The notes: generated by a model from the letters alone, not told the origin. 61,780 nucleotides of DNA from Lachnospiraceae bacterium (GCA_910574715.1 CAJTCH010000030.1:1-61780), one strand, 5' to 3'; shown: positions 17,166-25,679, counted from the stretch's first letter. Numbers and translations are program-made.

Positions 17166-17244
17166 GAAAAATCCGAAAAAATTTTTCGGGGATTTTTCAA
17201 GCGGCGCAAGCCGCAAAAAGGCGGGCTTGGGGTGGCAACCCCAA
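17166..17244. other. Candidate oriT: three consecutive hairpins upstream of mobC
   Basis: Seen: a long AT-rich hairpin (17166-17198, core CCGAAAAAATTTTTCGG), then GCGGC/GCCGC (17201-17214), then TTGGGGT/ACCCCAA (17227-17244). It lies about 80-160 bp upstream of mobC and the relaxase, where IME transfer origins usually sit. The nick site cannot be read from sequence alone. Confidence 0.5.
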
Positions 17245-17374
17245 CAAGATTCCCGCAGGACAAAATTGAGCGATTAGCGAAATTTGGTACTGTGGTAGAA
17301 TCTTGCTCTAAGAAACTGCGCTGTGTGGTCTGTTCACTTACTATCCGGCTATTGGCGGCTGGTTTGTTGCGTTC

Positions 17375-17456
17375 CGGCGAAACTTTCTCTCTCAATACCT
17401 TTAGTGCCGCACGGAGAGATTTTGCCAAAGCTGCGGAAACTTTCTCTCCAATACCT
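17375..17456. repeat. Direct repeat pair in the mob upstream region
   Basis: GCGAAACTTTCTCTCTCAATACCT-like units at about 17377-17400 and 17433-17456, differing by a 2-bp deletion and one substitution. The rest of 17087-17592 holds no gene I can support; long open frames there have no start signals. Confidence 0.5.
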
Positions 17457-17592
17457 ACAAACCAGCAAAAGGCAAAATGGACGTTGATTTGCGTAAACTT
17501 CCCCTTAATCCTTACAACACCGCACTTTGCGATTTTGCCAAAGATTTCATAAAATCTTAATATTTTTCTTTTTGTTTCCACGCCACATAAAA

Positions 17593-17630
17593 AGAGAAAA
17601 CTGCCAGACAAAGCGGCAGTTGTTTTCTCT
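17593..17630. terminator. Bidirectional hairpin terminator
   Basis: AACTGCC (17599-17605) pairs with GGCAGTT (17615-17621), extended by AGAGAAAA/TTTTCTCT. Both strands are T-rich after the stem. Confidence 0.65.
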
Positions 17631-17825
17631 TTTCCCTTGTTACGCACGGCGGGCGTGAAATGGAAAAGTTCTCTATCTTTTGTTGAAAATTTTTTTCGCT
17701 GAAATATATGGGCGGTCATTTGCCCCTCTATAACTTACTACGGGAAAAAATGAAATTTTGGCAACATTATCTGAAACTTTTTGAAGTTTTTCAGCCCGGC
17801 GCAAACTCTGGCTCGGTTTTGGGCG

Positions 17826-17859
17826 CAAAAAAACAGGAAACCTTTTCTTGATTTCCTGT
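17826..17859 (-). terminator. Rho-independent terminator after the winged-helix regulator
   Basis: On the minus strand ACAGGAAA pairs with TTTCCTGT, followed by seven T residues, 40 bp after the stop at 17899. Confidence 0.8.
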
Positions 17860-17898
17860 CTTGGTGTGCCGCTGTGATGGGCGGCGGTTATTCTGTTG

Positions 17899-18327
17899 TC
17901 ATTCCCCGGAAGCAAACTTGTAGCCTATGCCTAAAACCGTCTTTATGTAGGTGGGGTTTTTATTGTCCGGCTCTATCTTTTTCCGCAAGTTGCATATCAC
18001 ACTGGCAACGCTTGATTGGCAGCTTTCGCTTTCCATGCTCCACACGGATTCAAAGATTTGCGCTTTTGTAAATACCCGCCCTGGACTGGCGGCAAGGTAG
18101 CAGAGTGCGCCGTATTCCAAACGGGTTAGATAGATGTCTGCACCGTCTTTCAGTACCCGGCGTTGGTGTAATCTGATTTCCAATCCCGGAAAAACCAGTG
18201 CGGGGGAATGGGGCGGCTGTATGGCTTCCAGCGGTATCATATCGGCAAGAGCGGCTATGGCTTTCTCAACCGCTTTTTCTTCTGTGTCGTTGAATATAAG
18301 CATGACTATTTTCCCGACAAATCTCAC
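17899..18327 (-). CDS. Winged-helix DNA-binding protein (OmpR-type output domain, no receiver)
   Basis: Up to 142 aa. The C-terminal half is a Trans_reg_C domain (LTRLEYGALCYLAASPGRVFT ... IKTVLGIGYKFA), as in OmpR-family regulators. The short N-terminus lacks a phosphorylatable Asp pocket. The start is uncertain: a GTG at 18327 sits on the GGAGG itself and the ATG at 18303 is further than usual. This orphan regulator is common in Tn4451-like IMEs. Confidence 0.75.
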   Translation of the reverse strand: MRFVGKIVMLIFNDTEEKAVEKAIAALADMIPLEAIQPPHSPALVFPGLEIRLHQRRVLKDGADIYLTRLEYGALCYLAASPGRVFTKAQIFESVWSMESESCQSSVASVICNLRKKIEPDNKNPTYIKTVLGIGYKFASGE

Positions 18328-18333
18328 CTCCCG

Positions 18334-18546
18334 TTATGTCGCCTGTTCGTCAAAGCGAAACTGTAACAGGGCAGCGATAAGCCGCCGTTTGATGTTGTCC
18401 TCGGTGTCCTTGTTGACCTGTCCGTTTTCAAGGGAAGCAAGCCGGATTCGTTTGCCATAATGCCGTAAAACCTCGTCCACGGCTTCCGGCTCTCCGCTGG
18501 TTGCTCTGACAATGGTTTCATACGGCACAAGTTTAGGATTCCTCAC
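18334..18546 (-). CDS. Small helix-turn-helix protein of the IME
   Basis: 70 aa (GTG start, GGAGG nine bases upstream). Residues such as PYETIVRATSGEPEAVDEVL match the HTH_16-type small proteins that accompany sigma-like genes in Firmicute conjugative and mobilizable elements. It overlaps the sigma factor gene by 14 bp. Confidence 0.7.
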   Translation of the reverse strand: MRNPKLVPYETIVRATSGEPEAVDEVLRHYGKRIRLASLENGQVNKDTEDNIKRRLIAALLQFRFDEQAT

Positions 18547-18976
18547 GGAAAATCACCTCCATTTCTTCATTTAACATTTGCAAGGCACTATGTATGTGAT
18601 GCCATGCTGTACTCCGGCAGCGTCCATATAGTTCCCCGATTTCCTGCTGTGTGTAACGCCCGAAAAAATAAAGGTAGATGATTTCCCTCTTTTTCTCCGG
18701 CAGAGAGGACAGGGCTTCGGCAAGTTCCTCATTGGTGAGGATAACCCTCTGACCGCATATCGTAACCGGGTATTGCTTGCAAGGGTCTATAAAATATTTA
18801 TCTGTTGTGCTTAACGGGTAAAACTTTTCTTCTGTGAGGTATTCAAAGGATATTTCCCTTTGCCGCCGCCTATCCCTATCACGCCATGCGTTGATAGCAG
18901 CATAGTGTATGACAACTCTGCAAAAGGCGTTAAATGTGTATTCGATATGCTCCTTGTATGCTTCTGTACAAGGCAT
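18533..18976 (-). CDS. Sigma-70 family / sigma-like regulator
   Basis: 147 aa. The C-terminal region-4-like HTH reads ALSSLPEKKREIIYLYFFGR, then YTQQEIGELYGRCRSTAWHH. Short sigma-like proteins of this kind are frequent regulators on ICEs and IMEs. First gene of a small cluster with the HTH and winged-helix proteins. Confidence 0.8.
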   Translation of the reverse strand: MPCTEAYKEHIEYTFNAFCRVVIHYAAINAWRDRDRRRQREISFEYLTEEKFYPLSTTDKYFIDPCKQYPVTICGQRVILTNEELAEALSSLPEKKREIIYLYFFGRYTQQEIGELYGRCRSTAWHHIHSALQMLNEEMEVIFREES

Positions 18977-19062
18977 AAATGATTCCCCCCTTCTCCCATA
19001 TAGGACAGTGTATGGTTTACAGTTGCTTTTTATAATTCAGAGCAATAACAGCACGTAGTCTG

Positions 19063-19430
19063 TCATGTCTTGAATACCGCAAATAACATTTTGTATAATC
19101 CCATAACCCAAAGCAGACTTGAATTTACCAACAAAACAAGGAACAAGTCTTTTACAAAATACCATACTACCCATAATGGAATACTTACCATATAGGGCAA
19201 ACAGAGTAACAGTAGTGGCAATATGCCATGCCTTATAATGTCAAAGAGTATCAATCTCGTTGTCTGTTTCTTTTTCTTCCATTTTCTTATTGTTGCTATT
19301 GGATATACCGCCGCTGCAACCAACACTAAATATGCCACATTCAGTAACAGGTGTTTTACAGTATACAGGCTGCCTGATACATCATATTGTTCTCTGCCCC
19401 AAAGAGCAAATATCACATTTTTGCTTATAA
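19063..19430 (-). pseudogene. C-terminal membrane remnant of a serine hydrolase-type protein
   Basis: An open frame of 117 aa with three or four hydrophobic helices (LLLNVAYLVLVAAAVYP, ILPLLLLCLPYMVSIP, LVLLVNSSLLWVMG). It looks like the membrane tail of beta-lactamase-family serine hydrolases that often neighbour peptide-resistance ABC cassettes. No catalytic domain is present; the frame runs straight into the end of the histidine kinase gene in another frame, so a deletion junction lies near 19380-19430. Confidence 0.5.
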
Positions 19431-20290
19431 AGTTTAAAATAAACAGAAACTGTTAATATATTATTTTTGTAACTAATTTCCTTTATACCACCCTCTATTT
19501 TATTTAATAACTCTTTTACAATATATAACCCCAACCCTGTATTCCCGTTTGAACGTGATGTATCTACTGTATAAAATTTTTGAAATAGTATATTAACATC
19601 TATATTTTTTAATTCTGATGTAGTGTTTTTTACTGTAAAGATACCATCTGCGTCCATCACAATTTCAATATAATCATTAGAATACCGTATTGCGTTTGTA
19701 ACCAGGTTATCAATAATTCTTTTGCAGGCAACAGCATTTCCGGTTATCCATACAGGAGCATTTTCTATTTTAATAGTGGGGGACAGTTCTTTTAATTCGT
19801 TATATTTGCTAATCAGACAGTCGGTTACAATTCTGTTTACATCTATTTTTTCAATTCCCAGAATATAATCATCACTTTCTATCAATGACAAATCATAAAA
19901 TATTTGCACTAGTTCTGTTAAATAGTCTGTTTTTGCCTGAATAACAGAAAAGTAGTGTTCCTGTTCTTCTTTATCTTCACAATCTTTTAAAAGTGTTAGA
20001 TATCCTTGGATTGATGTTAAAGGCGTTCTTAAATCATGGCTAATATTAGCAATAGAGTGTTTTAATTGCTCTTTTTCCTGTATAATCTGGATATTTGTTT
20101 TCTGTTCTAAATGTTTTTTTTCGTTGATGATACCTGCTAATTTTTCTATTTGCTTATTTGATAAGGAAATTCGCAGTTTTTTGTTTTCGCTAATCTGTTT
20201 TGTTATTTCACAAATTTGGCGTTTCCATGAAAAAAGAGAAAATGCCAATATTATATTTAATAAGACCAGTAATAAATACATCATTAACAT
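19382..20290 (-). CDS. Sensor histidine kinase of peptide-resistance type
   Basis: 302 aa. One N-terminal membrane helix (LLLVLLNIILAFSLF) is followed by coiled coil, HisKA with the phospho-acceptor His in ANISHDLRTPLTSIQGYL (about residue 84), and an ATPase domain with N box NLVTNAIRYS and G box NGNTGLGLYIVKEL. The short sensor is typical of kinases next to antimicrobial-peptide ABC transporters. The last 15 residues after VSVYFKL come from the junction with the hydrolase remnant and probably are not native. Confidence 0.85.
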   Translation of the reverse strand: MLMMYLLLVLLNIILAFSLFSWKRQICEITKQISENKKLRISLSNKQIEKLAGIINEKKHLEQKTNIQIIQEKEQLKHSIANISHDLRTPLTSIQGYLTLLKDCEDKEEQEHYFSVIQAKTDYLTELVQIFYDLSLIESDDYILGIEKIDVNRIVTDCLISKYNELKELSPTIKIENAPVWITGNAVACKRIIDNLVTNAIRYSNDYIEIVMDADGIFTVKNTTSELKNIDVNILFQKFYTVDTSRSNGNTGLGLYIVKELLNKIEGGIKEISYKNNILTVSVYFKLYKQKCDICSLGQRTI

Positions 20291-20347
20291 TCTCTCCTTC
20301 GGTGAATTTCAGAAAATATTTTCTGCTGACTATTCGTTTTATAAAAA

Positions 20348-21187
20348 TTACTTAAACTCCTGTTTTCTGACAAGTATAACAGACAGGGGCAGTAAAAATA
20401 ATAAACTGAAAATAAAATATATGATTATTTCATTGATTAGCCCATATTCAAGCCGGAAAGTTCCCATGTTCATCCAATAGTATAATGGATTGAGCCAGAC
20501 TAAATATTTTAATATTGCATGACTGTGAAAATCTTGCCATATCCCGGTATATATTACTGCGCCGCCCAAAGTAAATAAACACATGACAGTTGCAATAATA
20601 CCGGTATTTTTCAAGCAGATGCATATAGTAAGGCAAAGTAAGATAAATGAAACCAATACTAAAAAATTTAATCCGACATAACTTAAATATTGTGCCAACT
20701 CAGTTGTGTCGGGGAGATACCCGGTCTGCAAACAAGTAAACAAAAGTGTAATGGTATTGAATATAAAATAGCAGACTGCATTATATAAAACAATAACAAT
20801 AGTCTTTGCAAAGTAAACTTTTACTCTATCTATTCCATAGGCAACAGGGAGTTTGATTGTACCCGTAGAGTAATCATAGCAGAAAAATTGTATGGTTAAA
20901 ATGAGGGTAACAATCCAGAGAAATACATTGCAGGATATACAGGATTGCATAATTTCGCTAAATTTAGGTGTATCAATGTTTTCAAATGTAAATGCAAAAA
21001 AGCCAATAATTCCTTGTATGGCAGCATTTGTTTCTTCATCTCCCTCTGAAACGAAGAGCTGTGTTCCCCCTGCGGACAGGCTGAAACTCCCATACAAAAT
21101 CAGCCCTGCCAAAAAAAGAATTGGAACCGCTATAAACAGTTTGGAATATTTCAGTTTCAGAAATTCAGATTTCAACTGATTATACAT
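20348..21187 (-). CDS. ABC-2 type permease (peptide/lantibiotic resistance)
   Basis: 279 aa with about six membrane helices and the typical start MYNQLKSEFLKLKYSKLFIA of lantibiotic-immunity permeases. It overlaps the ATPase gene by 8 bp. Acts in the membrane with the adjacent ATPase, probably exporting or clearing a peptide antibiotic; substrate not deducible. Confidence 0.82.
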   Translation of the reverse strand: MYNQLKSEFLKLKYSKLFIAVPILFLAGLILYGSFSLSAGGTQLFVSEGDEETNAAIQGIIGFFAFTFENIDTPKFSEIMQSCISCNVFLWIVTLILTIQFFCYDYSTGTIKLPVAYGIDRVKVYFAKTIVIVLYNAVCYFIFNTITLLFTCLQTGYLPDTTELAQYLSYVGLNFLVLVSFILLCLTICICLKNTGIIATVMCLFTLGGAVIYTGIWQDFHSHAILKYLVWLNPLYYWMNMGTFRLEYGLINEIIIYFIFSLLFLLPLSVILVRKQEFK

Positions 21188-22097
21188 ATCTGCACCCTCC
21201 TATTAGATTTTCAAAATAGGTTTCTAATTCTTCCCCTTGTACAGACATTTCTTCAACAACAATGCCATTAGAAGAAAGCGTTTTTGAAATAGTATGTGTT
21301 TCTTCCAGTTTCTCATATATCCTTATAAAATTGTCTGGATATACAGAAAAATTTTTGATTTTTAGCTGTTCTTCCAAAACAGTAACAGTTTTTTTCGTAT
21401 CGTCTGTTTTCAGTTTAATATGCCGCTTACATTCTTCATTTAATTCTTCTGCCGTAATTTGTTTCAGCAGCTTACCATGATGTAAAAAGCCATAACAAGT
21501 TGCAAGCTGGTTAAGCTCACTTAAAATATGGCTTGAAATCAATATTGTTACATGGTTTTCCCGGGCTAACTTTTTAAGCAGCTCTCTAAGTTCAATAATA
21601 CCTGTTGGGTCTAATCCATTGACAGGTTCATCTAAGATTAGAAATTCCGGCTCACCCAAAAGAGCAACAGCCAATGCCAAACGCTGTTTCATACCCAAAG
21701 AAAAGTTATTTACTTTCTTTTTTTCCGTATTATTCAGTCCGACAAGTTCCAATGTTTTTGAGATACATTTTTGGTCTGGAATGCCCCTTTGTACCCGCTG
21801 AATCTCTAAATTTTGTTTTGCAGTCATATCTTTATACAATGCAGGCATTTCAATCGTACAGCCAATTTTAGTACGTTCATGCTGCAAATAATCTGTTTTT
21901 CCGAACAGAGTAATGATACCGCTGCTTTTAAATGCTAATCCCGTCAATATACGGATTAGGGTAGACTTTCCAGCGCCGTTTTCACCGACTAACCCATATA
22001 TTTCTCCCCGGTTAATTGAAAAATTAACATTTTGTAATACATGGAAATTTTTGTAATTTTTACAAAGTTCTGTTGTTTGACAAATAATCTCTGACAT
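21180..22097 (-). CDS. ABC transporter ATP-binding protein (peptide resistance)
   Basis: 305 aa from the ATG at 22097 (GGAG eight bases upstream). Walker A GENGAGKSTLIRIL, signature NFSLGMKQRLALA, Walker B EFLILDEPVNGLDPTG and the His switch ISSHIL are all intact. BcrA/NisF-like architecture. Co-transcribed with the permease and adjacent to the two-component genes. Confidence 0.88.
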   Translation of the reverse strand: MSEIICQTTELCKNYKNFHVLQNVNFSINRGEIYGLVGENGAGKSTLIRILTGLAFKSSGIITLFGKTDYLQHERTKIGCTIEMPALYKDMTAKQNLEIQRVQRGIPDQKCISKTLELVGLNNTEKKKVNNFSLGMKQRLALAVALLGEPEFLILDEPVNGLDPTGIIELRELLKKLARENHVTILISSHILSELNQLATCYGFLHHGKLLKQITAEELNEECKRHIKLKTDDTKKTVTVLEEQLKIKNFSVYPDNFIRIYEKLEETHTISKTLSSNGIVVEEMSVQGEELETYFENLIGGCRYV

Positions 22098-22161
22098 TTT
22101 ACCAACTCCTTTCCATGCTAATTTACAATCCAAATCTAAAAAAAATCTAAAGAAATAAAAA

Positions 22162-22830
22162 TTATTTCAGTTTATACCCAATCCCCCATACAGTTTCTAT
22201 ATAATCAGTATCCGTATGCTTTTTTATTTTTTTCCGAATGTTACTGATATGCGTGTTGATTGTATCATTATCGTAGGCATATTCTTCCTGCCAGATTGAT
22301 TCATAAATATTTTGTTTTGAAAAAATTTTTTGCGGATATTGTAACAGAAGGATTAAAATTGATAATTCTGTTGATGTAAATTGTACGATTGCTCCTTTTA
22401 TATAGGCATTACAGTTTTCGATTTTAATATCCTTATACTTTAAGTGAATATCCGCTTTCATGGGAGCAGTTACACTTCTTTTTAAGTTAGCCTCAATCCT
22501 TGCAAGTAACTCAAAAAGGTTAAAAGGTTTTGTCATATAGTCATCTGCTCCCAAACGCAGTAAATCTATTTTGGATTGTACCATTGTTTTTGCAGACACA
22601 ACAATTACAGGAATATCTGTATATGTTCTTAATTGCTTTATCACACTATCGCCATTTAGAATTGGAAGCATTAAATCCAAAATGATAAGGTCTGGTAAAA
22701 ATTTCTGGCATAGGTCTATTCCCTCTCTTCCATTAGGGGCAGAATACACTTCATAATTGTGATTTATCAGAAACTTTGTTATCATGTTGCAAATATCGAT
22801 ATCATCTTCAATGATTGCTATTTTTTTCAA
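22162..22830 (-). CDS. OmpR-family response regulator (IME cargo)
   Basis: 222 aa from a TTG at 22830: an in-frame ATG at 22845 would have the GGAGG inside its own first codons, while the TTG has it at normal spacing. Receiver domain (IAIIEDDIDICNM; phospho-Asp in PDLIILDLMLP; Lys in MTKPFNLFEL) plus winged helix (FTSTELSILILLL ... TVWGIGYKL). Expected partner of the kinase at 19382-20290, controlling the ABC genes between them. Confidence 0.87.
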   Translation of the reverse strand: MKKIAIIEDDIDICNMITKFLINHNYEVYSAPNGREGIDLCQKFLPDLIILDLMLPILNGDSVIKQLRTYTDIPVIVVSAKTMVQSKIDLLRLGADDYMTKPFNLFELLARIEANLKRSVTAPMKADIHLKYKDIKIENCNAYIKGAIVQFTSTELSILILLLQYPQKIFSKQNIYESIWQEEYAYDNDTINTHISNIRKKIKKHTDTDYIETVWGIGYKLK

Positions 22831-23088
22831 TTTTATATCCTCCATATAAAGTAGGGTATACTTTAATTTTGATTGCTTAAAATATGCTTTCATTATACGG
22901 CATAATAGAAATGAACTCAAGGCAGAGCATGGAGTATCAATAAAATGTATTTGTAACTTTGATTGGGAAAATAAAAAATACTGGGGAATGGCACTGTATA
23001 AGATAGCTTGCTTTCTGCTTTTTGGTTTCTTTGGTTCGGAATAGTGTGGTGCTGGCAGTCTATCTCTTGTTTTCGGTTGCTTGCTTCT
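22831..23088. other. Noncoding end of the IME
   Basis: About 250 bp between the response regulator and the junction. AT-rich; no gene, hairpin or clear promoter that I can support. Confidence 0.5.
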
Positions 23089-23229
23089 TTACCGTACATG
23101 AGCATTGGAGCCAGGGTTGTCCGAGCCGTAGCCCTCCAGAAGATTGACTACGCCCCACACGCCAAGGCCTGCGCCGAGGGCGATCACAAGGGTCTGCAAA
23201 GTGGTGATAGCGGATGCGAAAAATGCCAT
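23089..23229 (-). pseudogene. 5' half of the ICE maff2 gene, split by the IME
   Basis: From the ATG at 23229 (GGAGG upstream) the frame reads MAFFASAITTLQTLVIALGA, then GLGVWGVVNLLEGYGSDNPG, the first membrane helix and loop of Maff2. After the junction at 23103 it adds four codons of IME sequence and stops at 23089. Its 3' half is at 10797-10889. Confidence 0.85.
23092..23112. other. IME attachment junction, right
   Basis: maff2 coding sequence ends at GC (23102-23103), and the element begins with the complement of ACATGA. Putting the two element ends together gives the perfect 14-bp palindrome ACATGAGCTCATGT centred on GC. Confidence 0.75.
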
Positions 23230-23297
23230 ATAGTCCTCCATTTCTCCGGGATATTCCCGGCTATGAAAAAAGCCGCCATTTCTGGCGGCAGTTACCG

Positions 23298-23322
23298 ACT
23301 TCGGGACACTTTGTCCCAAAGC
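23298..23322. repeat. ICE-dispersed palindrome, copy 2 (between virD4 and maff2)
   Basis: ACTTCGGGACA, CTT, then TGTCCCAAAGC: one arm position degenerate. It sits 5 bp after the virD4 stop. Confidence 0.8.
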
Positions 23323-23326
23323 CCAT

Positions 23327-25165
23327 TTATGCAAAGGCATCCGGATCGTCAATATCGTCATAGTTGAGGATGTCCTCGTCCTCGCCTGTGAGCCCATTGT
23401 CCTCCACGGACACCTTATACACCTCGCATAGTTCCTCCGGCCCGGGCCGCCTGCGGCGGTTGATGAGCCTGTCGAGGTCAAAGGCGTTTTTCTTTTTATC
23501 GGCTTCAGCCGTGTATTTATAGTTGGGGTGCTTTTTCAAATCATATTTGGAAGAGAAGAACGGGGGCAGGCCCCGTAACTGCAAAATGCACTTGTCCCCC
23601 GGCATAGTTGCCAGTTCCGCTGGGGTCATCAGCTCCCGGCCCAGCCGCTGGTTGTTCTGGCTGTAGCTTTCCGACTGGCCACGGGAACGGCTGTCGGTCT
23701 GCATGGAGATAGTGGCCTTTCCCAGCCAGTTCTCGGATATTTCCTTGATCGTGCTGGCCTCCCGGCCCCCGAGGAAGATCACGCTGTCCATATTTCCCAA
23801 AATCGTCTCAGCGTGTTTGTCATAAATAGCCTTGCACTGCGCTAACTGCTGGTAAAAGAGGGTCAGCGACACCTCCCGGGAGCGGATGACCGCCACAATC
23901 TTTTCAAGCTGGGGAACCTGTCCCGTGTTGGCCGCCTCGTCCCACAGCACCCGCACATGGTAGGGCAGGCGGCCACCGTGAACATTGTCGGCCCGCTCGC
24001 ACAGGAGATTGAACATCTGCGAAAAAGCCAGGGCCACAAGGAAGTTATAGGTCTGGGTGGTGTCCGAGATAATAAAGAACACCGCCGTTTTCCGATCCCC
24101 GATGCGGTCAAGCTCCAGCTCGTCATAGGACATAATCTCCCGGAGTTGCGGGATGTCAAAGGGCGCAAGCCTGGCCCCGCAGGAAATCAAAATGCTTTTT
24201 GCCGTCTTGCCGCTGGCAAGGCGGTACTTGCGGTATTGCTTCACCGCAAAGCAATCCGGCTTGCGTTTTTCCAGCCCGGCGAACATATAGTCCACGGCGT
24301 TCATAAATTCCTCGTCATCCTCTTTGACCTCCATCCCGGAAATCATATCCACCAGAGTGTTCATGTTCCGATCCTCGGCGGGGCCTTCAAAAATGATATA
24401 GGCGATCAAGGCGCAGTAGAGCAAAGTCTCCGATTTTGTCCAGAACGGGTCGCCCTCCTTGCCCTCGCCCTTGGTGTTGGAAATGAGGGCATCCACAAAC
24501 TTTAGGATGTCGGCCTCGTTCTTGATATAGGCCAGCGGGTTATAGTGCATGGACTTGGAAAAGTCGATGGAATTAAAAACCTTGACCTTATAACCCTTTT
24601 TCTTTTGGAGAAAACAGCCCACCTGGGACAGCACCCCGCCCTTGGGATCGACCACCACGAAAGAGGAATGAGCCTGGAGCAGTTGGGGCGTGAGCCAAAA
24701 CCTTGTTTTTCCCGAGCCGGAGGAGCCGATGACACAGCAATTTAAGTTCCGGGCGTTGGCCGGGATTTTGGGCCGGGTATTCATGGTGAGAAACTCCGTC
24801 CCGGTAAGAATAACATTGTTGAAAAACTGCGGATCGACAAAAGGGCGTATATCTTTTTCGTTTCCCCAACGGGCACTCCCGTACTCCTCATCCCGCCGAA
24901 ATTTCTTTGCGTTCTTGCTTTTCATGTAGATCAGCAGGCGAAAGCCCGCCGCCCCCACAATGCCAACCAACCAGTCAAAGGGGTTGAGCCCCGGAGCGAA
25001 ATCGGCAAAGGCCGGGCCGATAGTTAAGCCCAGCCCCATGAGCTTATGGGCGAAGTCCGCACCCGCCGCCAGACGATAGGCCGTCCCGATTTTCAGACAG
25101 GCCCACAGGATAAACAGGTAGGGGATGTTGGGTATCAAATATTTTTTTATGCTATCTGTCCTCAC
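23327..25165 (-). CDS. virD4: VirD4-type coupling protein of the ICE
   Basis: 612 aa, GTG start with GGAGG six bases upstream. Two N-terminal membrane segments are followed by a P-loop (CCVIGSSGSGKTRFWLTPQL, about 143-162), the SSFVVVDPKGGVL motif and Walker B HVRVLWDEAANTG. VirD4/TraG proteins bring the relaxosome to the secretion channel. The gene is intact and overlaps pcfB by 14 bp. It could still serve other elements even though the VirB4 and TrbL genes here are broken. Confidence 0.92.
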   Translation of the reverse strand: MRTDSIKKYLIPNIPYLFILWACLKIGTAYRLAAGADFAHKLMGLGLTIGPAFADFAPGLNPFDWLVGIVGAAGFRLLIYMKSKNAKKFRRDEEYGSARWGNEKDIRPFVDPQFFNNVILTGTEFLTMNTRPKIPANARNLNCCVIGSSGSGKTRFWLTPQLLQAHSSFVVVDPKGGVLSQVGCFLQKKKGYKVKVFNSIDFSKSMHYNPLAYIKNEADILKFVDALISNTKGEGKEGDPFWTKSETLLYCALIAYIIFEGPAEDRNMNTLVDMISGMEVKEDDEEFMNAVDYMFAGLEKRKPDCFAVKQYRKYRLASGKTAKSILISCGARLAPFDIPQLREIMSYDELELDRIGDRKTAVFFIISDTTQTYNFLVALAFSQMFNLLCERADNVHGGRLPYHVRVLWDEAANTGQVPQLEKIVAVIRSREVSLTLFYQQLAQCKAIYDKHAETILGNMDSVIFLGGREASTIKEISENWLGKATISMQTDSRSRGQSESYSQNNQRLGRELMTPAELATMPGDKCILQLRGLPPFFSSKYDLKKHPNYKYTAEADKKKNAFDLDRLINRRRRPGPEELCEVYKVSVEDNGLTGEDEDILNYDDIDDPDAFA

Positions 25166-25628
25166 GGGCCGCCTCCTTTACTCGTTCTTTTGCCCGGGGC
25201 TTTTCCACCGCAAGCCGCTCCGCCGCCTGTTTCAGTTGTTCCCGGATAGGGATGCGCTTGGATTTTGACTGCGTGAGCAGTTTCCGGGAATAGCTTTCAA
25301 AGCAAGCGGTAACAGCGTCCGCCTGTCCCGCCTTAAAAAACAGCAGATACTTGTCCGGCCCGGTTTTATAAAAGGCATAGTCCACATTGAAACGGCGGGC
25401 CATGCGGTCAAAAAGTTTCGGGGCCTCCACCTCGATGCTGTTCACATTTTCGCCGTGGGCCATGAGTTTTTTCACGCTCTGCCTGCCGTGGGGCCTCTGG
25501 GCCGCCCGGTGCCGCTTGGCAATCTGGCCCCCAGCCGCCTGGAGCACATAGGCCAGCCCCCGGGCTGTCAGCTTGCCAGCCCGGACAGAGATCGCTATGG
25601 AGCTCCGGGAAATTTCTTCATCAATCAG
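25152..25628 (-). CDS. PcfB-family (DUF3801) conjugation protein
   Basis: The conserved start IDEEISRSSIAISVRAGKLT lies upstream of the first ATG-like codon. In that frame the only candidate start is CTG at 25626-25628, eight bases after AAAGGAGG; a TAA lies immediately upstream. The body (SIEVEAPKLFDRMARRFNVD, YALFKxG-like YAFYKTGPDKYLLFFKAGQ) is the PcfB/DUF3801 family, which partners VirD4 in Gram-positive conjugation. 158 aa if CTG is used. Confidence 0.75.
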   Translation of the reverse strand: MIDEEISRSSIAISVRAGKLTARGLAYVLQAAGGQIAKRHRAAQRPHGRQSVKKLMAHGENVNSIEVEAPKLFDRMARRFNVDYAFYKTGPDKYLLFFKAGQADAVTACFESYSRKLLTQSKSKRIPIREQLKQAAERLAVEKPRAKERVKEAAREDR

Positions 25629-25648
25629 TTACACCGCCTCCTTTCCCC

Positions 25649-25673
25649 GCTTTGGGACAAAATGTCTCGAAGT
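25649..25673. repeat. ICE-dispersed palindrome, copy 3 (between ardA and pcfB)
   Basis: Minus-strand reading ACTTCGAGACA, TTT, TGTCCCAAAGC. Lies 6 bp after the ardA stop codon. Confidence 0.75.
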
Positions 25674-25679
25674 GCCTTG

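Larger units (their letters stand above)
10888..23103. mobile_element. Integrative mobilizable element with serine recombinase, inserted in maff2
   Basis: 12.2 kb bounded by the two halves of maff2. Gene content is that of Tn4451-like mobilizable elements: large serine recombinase, TnpW, DnaC-like ATPase, replication protein, Cys-rich VLP protein, MOBP relaxase, MobC and small regulators, plus a resistance-type cargo. It has a relaxase but no type IV secretion genes, so it would need a helper ICE. Maff2 genes are a known target of serine-recombinase IMEs in Firmicutes. Base composition and style differ from the GC-rich ICE genes on both sides. Confidence 0.9.

Noticed and set aside
16851..17552. 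Long plus-strand open frame opposite mobC and its leader
   Set aside because: It is the complement of mobC plus noncoding DNA, with no ribosome site and no recognisable family.
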